DNA of 12,651 nucleotides from Bacteroidaceae bacterium (GTDB taxonomy: Bacteria > Bacteroidota > Bacteroidia > Bacteroidales > Bacteroidaceae), in contig JAEDNQ010000055.1 of NCBI GenBank assembly GCA_016302435.1, forward strand, positions 1 to 12,651, read 5' to 3'. Within the stretch, counting starts at the first letter, position 1. Each line of letters opens with the position of its first letter. The notes beneath the pieces were generated by a model. The model was not told the DNA's origin. It saw only the letters and a program-made list of their open reading frames with translations, and ran no database searches. This document shows, one piece after another, positions 7,074 through 12,651 of this stretch. Made by a program: the position numbers and the translations under genes.

Positions 7074-9155
7074 TCATCCCTTCTCAGCCTCCATGTAATG
7101 TTTGTAGAGTTCAGCCTGAGAGCGGAAAGGAGGCTCATCGCCCAGTTCGGGCAGATGGTCGCCACCCTTTCCGTCAACTATGCGCGCCTGCACATTGTCC
7201 TTGAGGCCAGCCTCGACAACATAAGCCATCTCCTTTTTTATTCTCTCGTTATATATAGGTGTCAGAACCTCAATGCGGTTGACGAGATTGCGCGGCATCC
7301 AGTCAGCACTGCCAATATAGCAACGCTCATCGCCCCCGTTGCAGAAGAGGAGGATGCGCGAGTGTTCGAGATATCTGTCAATGATGCCCCGGATGTGCAT
7401 GGTCTCGCTCACACCCTTTAAGCCAGGGATGAGAGCACAGTTGCCTCGGCAGAGGATGTCGACAGGCACACCTTCGCTGCTCGCCCTGTAGAGGGCAGCC
7501 ACCATGTCAGGGTCGGTGATGTGGTTGACCTTCATCCGTATGTATGCAGGTTTGCCCAAACGGTGGTTCTGAATCTCCGTGTTGACGAGCTTCAGCAGAG
7601 CCGGCTTCATGCTGTTGGGCGACACGAGCAGCTCGCTGAACTTCATGGGCAGGAAAGGTGACATGATGAACTCAAACACACGCTCCACGTCTTTCACTAT
7701 CGGCTTGATGGCAGTGAAGAGCATGCAGTCTGTATATACCTTTGCGTTGCCCTCATGGAAGTTGCCTGTGCCAATGACTGCATAGCATCCGTATCTCGTC
7801 TCCACGTGAGTAATCTTAGAGTGAATCTTCAGTCCCTCTATGCCGTATACGACATTCACGCCTGCCTCTCTCAGCTTAGAGCTCCACTTTATGTTCGAAG
7901 CCTCGTCAAAACGAGCCAGCAGCTCGATGACGACAGTTACCTTCTTCTTGTTCTTGGCAGCCATGATGAGACTCTCTATGACCTTTGAGTCTTTTGCCAA
8001 ACGGTAGAGAGTAGTCTTTATAGACTTCACGTCGGGGTTGACAGCTGCCTCGCGAAGAAAGCGGAGATAAGCGTCAAAGCTGTGGTAAGGCACATGTATG
8101 AACTGGTCTTCGCGCCTGATGACATCAAAGACACTCTCCTTTCCGGCAAACTGCTGCAGGTGGATAGAAGTCATGGGAGCGAACTTGAGGTCCTTGCGTC
8201 CGCAGTCAGGGAAGGACATGAAGTCCTTGTGGTTATGGTAGCGTCCGGAGGCGAGAATGGTGTCGAGCTTGTCCACATTGAGCTTCTCCTTAATTATCTT
8301 GAGCAGGTCTTTAGGCGTGTCCTTGTCGTATAGCACACGGAGCGGCACCCCATTCTTGCGGCTCTTCACTCCTTTCTGCACCTTTTGCAGCTTGCTGTGC
8401 TCCATGTCGTTCTCCATCTCCATCTCAGCGTCCTTAGTGAACTTGAAGGCATAAGCCTCAAAGTGGTTATATTCCGTACCTGCAAAAATCCAAGGCAGAC
8501 ACAGTCTTACCACATCGTCCATCCACATCAGACATGCCTTGCCCTCCTTGTCTGGCAGACGTAGAAAGCGTCCTACCTGCTTCACAGGAATCTGCAGCAG
8601 AGCATAGTCCTTCTTCAGCTTCTTCTTCTGCTTGTCCTCCTTCTCTTCGTCACAGACCGACAGTTTAACAGCGAGATATATAGCGTCGTCCTCCTCATCC
8701 TCCATCTGGTTGATGCCCTTAAACCACAATGGAAGGGTAGTGCCGTTGAGCTTGTCGCGAAAGAACTGCCTCACAAACATCTTCTGTTCCTCGTCTGTCT
8801 CCTTGTCTGTCAGCAGACAAACTCCTTGTTCTTCTAAACTGCGGATGACCATATCCGTCGTCTCCGCAAACTCCTTGATATACTCCGTGTTCAATTTGTT
8901 TATCTCTCCAAGAGTCTGCTCAGCCTGGTCCGCCTCCTGTTTTATCGACTTTTTGTCCGTCTGCGCTATGCGGTTCAGCGTGGCCACTCTTACTCGGAAG
9001 AACTCGTCGAGATTGTTGCTGTATATTCCCAGAAAAGACAGGCGTTCCAGCAGTGGCACATCCGAGCGTCTACCTTCCTGAAGTATGCGATGGTTGAAAT
9101 ACATCCAGCTGATGTCCCTTTCTACAGTAGGGTACTGTGTTTTTGATTTTGTCAT
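7074..9155 (-). CDS. ppk1: Polyphosphate kinase PPK1
   Basis: This 693-residue enzyme reversibly transfers the gamma phosphate of ATP to a growing polyphosphate chain. The N-terminal region begins with the family pattern ERDISWMYFNHRILQE (about residues 12-27). The catalytic, phospholipase D-like half contains GLKIHSKITH with the expected autophosphorylated histidine at H445, IGTGNFHEGNAK soon after, and RYLEHSRI with a second conserved histidine at H598, followed by IGSADWMPRNL near the C-terminus. The length matches E. coli PPK (688). A charged stretch around 170-185 (KEDKQKKKLKKD) and another near 270 look like family-specific insertions. It is the middle gene between the phosphate transporter (48-bp gap) and the exopolyphosphatase (64-bp gap), a supply-store-release order. 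Confidence 0.96.
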   Translation of the reverse strand: MTKSKTQYPTVERDISWMYFNHRILQEGRRSDVPLLERLSFLGIYSNNLDEFFRVRVATLNRIAQTDKKSIKQEADQAEQTLGEINKLNTEYIKEFAETTDMVIRSLEEQGVCLLTDKETDEEQKMFVRQFFRDKLNGTTLPLWFKGINQMEDEEDDAIYLAVKLSVCDEEKEDKQKKKLKKDYALLQIPVKQVGRFLRLPDKEGKACLMWMDDVVRLCLPWIFAGTEYNHFEAYAFKFTKDAEMEMENDMEHSKLQKVQKGVKSRKNGVPLRVLYDKDTPKDLLKIIKEKLNVDKLDTILASGRYHNHKDFMSFPDCGRKDLKFAPMTSIHLQQFAGKESVFDVIRREDQFIHVPYHSFDAYLRFLREAAVNPDVKSIKTTLYRLAKDSKVIESLIMAAKNKKKVTVVIELLARFDEASNIKWSSKLREAGVNVVYGIEGLKIHSKITHVETRYGCYAVIGTGNFHEGNAKVYTDCMLFTAIKPIVKDVERVFEFIMSPFLPMKFSELLVSPNSMKPALLKLVNTEIQNHRLGKPAYIRMKVNHITDPDMVAALYRASSEGVPVDILCRGNCALIPGLKGVSETMHIRGIIDRYLEHSRILLFCNGGDERCYIGSADWMPRNLVNRIEVLTPIYNERIKKEMAYVVEAGLKDNVQARIVDGKGGDHLPELGDEPPFRSQAELYKHYMEAEKG

Positions 9156-9203
9156 TGCTTCAATGATTTATTGTGTTGTAAAGTGCGGTTTCTTATCCCT
9201 TTC

Positions 9204-11504
9204 TCATGCCTCCTGGTCCAAGTCCGGCTCTTGTTCGTCAAACTTCACCATGCCTCTGATCATGTGGCGGAGACATCCGACGAGCTCTTGCGATTCCTGC
9301 AAGATGTGGACTGTAAGCAGCAGGGTGTTCATGCTCTCCTTCTGTGAGGAAACGTCTGATCCGAGTGGTGTGAGACTGTCGAGGACAAGCTTGCGGTCGG
9401 CAGAGAGCTGGCTCTGTATGTTCGTGCTCTCGTTGCGTATGTCCTCAGCCTCGCTGAAGTCACCCGACTCTATCATCTTGATTGTGCGCTCGTACATGTT
9501 GACGACTATCTCCCTCATGGTGATGAACCTCTCCTTCTCTCCCTCTGGCAGAGGTGTGAAGTGGTTGCCCACATGTTCGCGAATAGGGTCATTGATGCGC
9601 TTCAGGCAGTAGAGCATCTGCTGGCAGGAGCTGATGCCGAGGAAGTACCATGTGTTGCGCTGAATGATAGTCAGCGGGTCAAGTCGTCTCATGGACACTA
9701 TCTCCCTGCGTCTCTGCCGCTTCAGAGCTATTCGCTCGTCGTCAATGAGCGATGAACCCTTCTTGAGCGGACGATATGTCTCATTGACAAAACTGTCGGT
9801 TGCGTTGCGGTAGGCCAATACGACAAATTTGAGCCTGTCCACATTGCCCTTGCGTATGTGCTCACACAGCAGCTTCCATATCTCCCTCCTGTCGTGAGTG
9901 TTCATTATCTTTGCAAAGATAGAGTCAGCTGCACTTTCCTTCTTCTTGCTGTAGATGATGTTGCTTCTCACAAGCAGGAAGACTGCCACCACAATGGCCA
10001 CACCCATGGCCACATAACTGCCATAGAACATCGCGCTCGTAACTATGAAGCAAAAGATGAAGGCTACAGCAGCCGTCACAAACCATCCGCCTATGACAGA
10101 CATGACTCCAGTAATGCGGAAGACAGCACTCTCCCTGCTCCATGCGCGGTCAGCCAGTGAAGCACCCATAGCTACCATGAATGTGACGTACGTTGTGGAG
10201 AGAGGCAGCTTGAATGTTGTGCCGAGAGCCACGAGCAGTCCTGCCAGCACCAGATTGACCGATGCCCTGACCATGTCAAAAGCCGCACCGTCCTCGAGGT
10301 TCATCTTTGAGCGGTCAAACCTCCTGTCCACATAGTTTGACAGGCGAGCAGGGACAAACTTGCCTATGACCGAAGCAGCATACGTAACGTTTCTCACCAA
10401 AGCGCGAGCGAGTGCTGACGAACCGAACATCTCGTCTCCCTCGTCCTGACGGCTCAAGTCCACACTCGTCTTCACCACATTCTGCGCCTTCTTCGAGAAG
10501 ACAAGCGAGCAGACCATCACGCCTCCAGCCAGAAGCAGATAGACAGCAGGAGTCTGCGCACTTCCCTGTAGCGACTCCATCATGAACGTGTTAGGGTCGC
10601 CATTACCGTTGGTCTGGAAGTCGAGATAAGCGTCGAGGCCCGTGAGAGGCACACCGACAAAGTTGACAAGGTCATTGCCAGCAAAGGCCATGGCCAAAGC
10701 AAAAGTACCCATCAGAACCACAACACGCAGAATGTTGACCTTCACGAGCTGGAGCAGAGACATAAGCAAAACCATAGCCAGAAGACATCCTCCCAGTATA
10801 GTCCACGTGTTCTCGTTGATATACTCCTTCACCTCGGCCGTCATGAACGAAGAGGCCTTCAGACCATTTATGAGCAGAAACCACACTATGGCCGTGGCAG
10901 ATACAGCTCCAAAGATAACTGTCTTGACCTTGCTCTTCTGAGGGTTGACAAAGGTGAAAGACAGACGAGAAATCCACATGACGAGCGTGCCGAAGAAGAA
11001 CGCCACAGCCACAGAGAGGAAGATGGCGAGGATGACCGACAGAGCCTTGTCCGTGTTGAGCAAGTCTCCTATGCCCAGCAACGTGCCGTCATCAGCCGTA
11101 GCTCCGTCCAGCATCTTCATCAGAGCAAGTGCGCAGGCACCTCCCAGAATCTCAAATACCATTGACACTGTCGTAGATGTCGGCATGCCCAAGGTGTTGA
11201 ACACATCGAGCAGCACCACGTCAGTCACCATGACGGCAAGGAAGATGCACATCACTTCGTAGAACGTATAATACTCAGGTGTGAAGATGCCATGCCTTGC
11301 CACATCCATCATGCCGTTCGACACAGCCGCGCCTATAAAGACACCTGCAGCCGCAATGGTGATTATCACTTTAAACGATGCCGCCTTGGCACCGATGGCG
11401 GAGTTGATGAAGTTGACAGCATCGTTGCTGACACCCACCACGAGGTCAAATACCGCCAGTACGCATAGAAAGACTACTATGCCGATAAATACTGTTTCAA
11501 TCAT
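9204..11504 (-). CDS. pit: PiT-family inorganic phosphate transporter with soluble PhoU-like C-terminal region
   Basis: This 766-residue inner-membrane phosphate symporter belongs to the PHO4/PiT family. Both halves of the inverted-topology signature are visible: GVSNDAVNFINSAIG with N27-D28, and AGNDLVNFVGVPL with N277-D278. Many hydrophobic segments fill about residues 1-520. The last 240 or so residues are hydrophilic, strongly helical and charged (RREIWKLLCEHIRKG onward), resembling the PhoU/DUF47-type helical bundles that often accompany Pit proteins as separate proteins. The result is well above the usual 400-500 residues for a bacterial PiT. The ion coupled (H+ or Na+) is not readable. 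It leads the pit-ppk1-ppx block; no terminator separates it from the small acidic ORF 56 bp upstream, so they may share a transcript. Confidence 0.92.
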   Translation of the reverse strand: MIETVFIGIVVFLCVLAVFDLVVGVSNDAVNFINSAIGAKAASFKVIITIAAAGVFIGAAVSNGMMDVARHGIFTPEYYTFYEVMCIFLAVMVTDVVLLDVFNTLGMPTSTTVSMVFEILGGACALALMKMLDGATADDGTLLGIGDLLNTDKALSVILAIFLSVAVAFFFGTLVMWISRLSFTFVNPQKSKVKTVIFGAVSATAIVWFLLINGLKASSFMTAEVKEYINENTWTILGGCLLAMVLLMSLLQLVKVNILRVVVLMGTFALAMAFAGNDLVNFVGVPLTGLDAYLDFQTNGNGDPNTFMMESLQGSAQTPAVYLLLAGGVMVCSLVFSKKAQNVVKTSVDLSRQDEGDEMFGSSALARALVRNVTYAASVIGKFVPARLSNYVDRRFDRSKMNLEDGAAFDMVRASVNLVLAGLLVALGTTFKLPLSTTYVTFMVAMGASLADRAWSRESAVFRITGVMSVIGGWFVTAAVAFIFCFIVTSAMFYGSYVAMGVAIVVAVFLLVRSNIIYSKKKESAADSIFAKIMNTHDRREIWKLLCEHIRKGNVDRLKFVVLAYRNATDSFVNETYRPLKKGSSLIDDERIALKRQRRREIVSMRRLDPLTIIQRNTWYFLGISSCQQMLYCLKRINDPIREHVGNHFTPLPEGEKERFITMREIVVNMYERTIKMIESGDFSEAEDIRNESTNIQSQLSADRKLVLDSLTPLGSDVSSQKESMNTLLLTVHILQESQELVGCLRHMIRGMVKFDEQEPDLDQEA

Positions 11505-11560
11505 GTTGAAAAATCTATGTAATACAAATTATTAAATGCACACATGCTTATCACAGCTTG

Positions 11561-11833
11561 TCAGTCATCGTCATCATCGTCCCAGCAGTCATCCCAGGCA
11601 AACGCCCTTTCAGCCTCGCCTTTTGCAAAGGCGAATGCCGAGCGCAAGAAACAGCCAGCGCTCATTATATCAGACAGCTGGAAAGAGCGCCAAGATGATC
11701 TGTGCTCGTCCGAGATGTAGACAGCACCATCTGGTCCATCAGCCGTGTCCAAGTTTGCGGTGCCTTCCTGCCCATCTCTGTTGTGTTGGTCGTTCAAGTA
11801 GCCGTTGTTCATGTAGTTATTCATTTCTTTCAT
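11561..11833 (-). CDS. Small acidic hypothetical protein
   Basis: I do not recognise a family. The ORF encodes 90 residues, with an Asn-rich start (MKEMNNYMNNGYLND), a central ISDEHRSSWRSFQLSDIMSAGCFLRSAFAFAKG segment that could form amphipathic helices, and a very acidic end in which tryptophans alternate with aspartates and the last six residues are all Asp (85-90). No signal peptide or membrane segment is seen. The ATG at 11833 is chosen over an in-frame TTG at 11851. A candidate promoter lies about 47 bp upstream. It is on the same strand as the phosphate transporter and ends 56 bp before it, so it may be a leader gene of the phosphate operon. Being short, it could still be a chance ORF, but the promoter and the biased composition favour a real gene. 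Confidence 0.5.
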   Translation of the reverse strand: MKEMNNYMNNGYLNDQHNRDGQEGTANLDTADGPDGAVYISDEHRSSWRSFQLSDIMSAGCFLRSAFAFAKGEAERAFAWDDCWDDDDDD

Positions 11834-11879
11834 GATGATGAGCCAAGGCAAAGGATGGTTTTCTTCACCTTTGGCGGTG

Positions 11880-11913
11880 CAAAGTTCTTAAGAATATATT
11901 TCACCGATGCAAC
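11880..11913 (-). promoter_or_regulatory. Candidate Bacteroidetes-type promoter for the small acidic ORF and phosphate genes
   Basis: On the - strand, GAACTTTG (11887-11880) matches seven of eight positions compared with TAnnTTTG (the first T is replaced) and is followed by CACCG, the common TTTGCA-like context of Bacteroidetes start sites. GTTG (11913-11910) lies 22 nt upstream in the -33 position. The predicted start is near 11873, about 40 nt before the ATG at 11833. Confidence 0.4.
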
Positions 11914-12080
11914 GTATGTATTAAGATTCTGTTATGGCGGAAGAATGATTTCAGACAGATATTCCGTCACCATCCGTGAATTTTTCATGACCATTCCTGG
12001 TTCATTCCTGTCCCTTACTGGCCACACCACAGTCTGACCAGTGGGCAACACATACATTCTGCATTGTCTTTTTACCCCCT
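11914..12080. other. Non-coding strip without recognisable feature
   Basis: Between the candidate promoter and the inverted-repeat element I see no convincing gene on either strand. A reading frame on the - strand runs through it from the VirE-like fragment and stops at 11932, but the part here has no recognisable motif. A small inverted repeat (ACTGG at 12017-12021, CCAGT at 12038-12042) and a repeated CATTCCTG near 11992-12010 are present; both could be chance. Confidence 0.4.
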
Positions 12081-12202
12081 TGCTGACACTGCTGACAGTA
12101 TATATATAAACATTTATACTATATATAAGAAAAAAATATATACCATTTTTTTTATTATCGTTATTGTAAAAGTTGTATATTTTGCTGTCAGCAGTGTCAG
12201 CA
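12081..12202. repeat. Perfect 18-bp inverted repeat flanking an AT-rich spacer
   Basis: The left arm TGCTGACACTGCTGACAG is at 12081-12098 and its exact reverse complement at 12185-12202. The 86-bp spacer is almost entirely A and T, with TATATATA-type tracts and A/T runs. Each arm itself contains GCTGACA twice, 9 bp apart. The arms do not extend as perfect pairing outward. It could be a binding or recombination site pair, a cruciform-forming site, or the ends of a very small element. A 9-bp-phased half-site would also fit a dimeric DNA-binding protein. Confidence 0.75.
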
Positions 12203-12444
12203 CCTCTTCGCAGACGCGCATTAGTAACCTCAGGCGATAAGCCCTCATTAGGGACGAGGTAGCGGTAGTAGACATGAAGTCTCGTGCCGCTCATGCTTGT
12301 GTAGAACATAGCCAAAAACGGCAGTTCACTCAGTCTCCTCTCATCACCTCCATCTGCTGCGCACCCATCTTGCTTATCGTTGACGATGCAAATATACGAC
12401 ATTGCGAAAGGACCAACCGTGCACAAGGATGCACAAGGATGCAC
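12169..12444 (-). pseudogene. Fragment resembling the N-terminal domain of VirE/BT4734-type mobile-element proteins
   Basis: A - strand frame from GTG 12444 (or ATG 12402) encodes LPFLAMFYTSMSGTRLHVYY followed by RYLVPNEG. This resembles the segment of the BT4734-like/VirE N-terminal domain where a hydrophobic strand leads into a (T/S)xSGxGL(R/K/H)(V/I) turn and a second strand ending in YRY. VirE-type proteins of Bacteroidetes are much longer (several hundred residues) and have a downstream P-loop helicase-like domain. Here the coding character collapses within about 25 residues into the AT-rich spacer of the inverted repeat, so only a remnant remains. The frame runs open to 11932 without further motifs, and a stop at 12463-12465 bounds it upstream. 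The family call rests on pattern memory, not on a search; a chance ORF is possible. Confidence 0.35.
12389..12417 (-). promoter_or_regulatory. Possible promoter reading toward the inverted-repeat element
   Basis: TATATTTG on the - strand (12396-12389), followed by CATCG, matches TAnnTTTG exactly. The only -33-like sequence is GTTG at 12417-12414, 17 nt upstream, shorter than the usual 19-21. It overlaps the start of the VirE-like frame, so both cannot be intact as described. Confidence 0.25.
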
Positions 12445-12448
12445 AAGG
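12421..12448. repeat. 10-bp tandem repeat, 2.8 copies
   Basis: GCACAAGGAT is repeated exactly at 12421-12430 and 12431-12440, followed by a third copy matching its first eight bases (12441-12448). It overlaps the GTG start of the VirE-like frame. Such arrays can vary in copy number between strains; they can also be plasmid-style iterons, but three copies are too few to argue that. Confidence 0.8.
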
Positions 12449-12462
12449 TGAAAATAACGTGA

Positions 12463-12651
12463 TTAACCACCGATAAATACAGTGGAAAACATTGAATGTG
12501 GGTTAGTTTTCAACAGAATTTTTCTCGCCATGGCATAGCTTTGGGCGAGCTACGCTCTGCTCATCAGGCTTGTTAAGAACGGTTGTTTCTGAAAGGAACA
12601 AAAGCTCCCCGCCAAGGTTCGCCCTGACTGTTCGTGCAAGTGAGAGCAGAG
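12463..12651. other. Non-coding right edge with several short inverted repeats
   Basis: No plausible gene is seen on either strand. Inverted pairs visible are an 11-bp pair with two mismatches (12480-12490 and 12506-12516), CTCGCC (12524-12529) with GGCGAG (12544-12549), and an exact 8-bp pair CTCTGCTC (12555-12562) with GAGCAGAG (12644-12651), whose right arm ends at the window edge and may continue. GC content rises after about 12520 compared with the AT-rich strip to the left. It may be the end of a repeat element or the leader of a gene outside the window. Confidence 0.4.

Noticed and set aside
9085..9612. 175-residue + strand open frame across the ppk1-pit junction
   Set aside because: Mostly antisense to pit and to the ppk1 start; Ser/Cys-rich translation with no motif.
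11505..11560. Dedicated promoter directly upstream of pit
   Set aside because: The nearest candidate on the - strand, ATAATTTG, fails the TA of the -7 element, and no -33 partner stands out.
12099..12184. Inverted repeat considered as an intrinsic terminator
   Set aside because: An 86-nt loop is too long, and there is no T-run directly after an arm.
12480..12516. DnaA-box or replication origin signals around the GTTTTC(C/A)AC sequences
   Set aside because: Neither matches TTATCCACA well, there are only two, and no dnaA/dnaN-type gene or clear origin structure is nearby.

Overview
The window reads as chromosome of a Bacteroidales bacterium, most likely Prevotellaceae (Prevotella/Segatella type). 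The grounds are the gene content (a Bacteroidetes-style methylmalonyl-CoA decarboxylase operon with an OadG-like protein carrying an extra extracytoplasmic domain), A-rich leaders without Shine-Dalgarno sequences, and at least one good match to the Bacteroidetes -7 promoter element TAnnTTTG. Species cannot be read from the sequence alone.

Left part, + strand (17-5915). An ABC transporter ATPase (17-754) is followed by a 259-bp non-coding gap holding a possible promoter and a diverged 31-bp direct repeat. Then come five genes that look like one operon: methylmalonyl-CoA epimerase, the carboxyltransferase (alpha) subunit, an OadG-like membrane subunit with a secreted N-terminal domain, a biotin carrier protein, and the Na+-translocating beta subunit. 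Together they would epimerise methylmalonyl-CoA, transfer its carboxyl group to biotin, release CO2 at the membrane and export Na+. This is the energy-conserving last part of the succinate-to-propionate pathway. No biotin carboxylase gene is present, as expected for a decarboxylase rather than an ATP-driven propionyl-CoA carboxylase. A strong bidirectional terminator (5964-6006) separates this operon from the convergent genes.

Middle part, - strand (11833 down to 6020). Transcribed right to left: a small acidic hypothetical ORF, a PiT-family phosphate transporter with a long soluble PhoU-like C-terminal region, polyphosphate kinase PPK1, and a Ppx/GppA exopolyphosphatase. This is a compact phosphate module: uptake, storage as polyphosphate, and recovery.

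Right edge (about 11870-12651). This is a gene-poor strip with likely mobile-element debris. It holds a fragment resembling the N-terminal domain of Bacteroidetes VirE/BT4734-type proteins, a perfect 18-bp inverted repeat flanking an AT-rich spacer, a short 10-bp tandem repeat, and a stretch up to the window edge with no ORF but several short inverted repeats. This strip is the least explained part of the window. No tRNA, rRNA, CRISPR array or intact transposase was seen.
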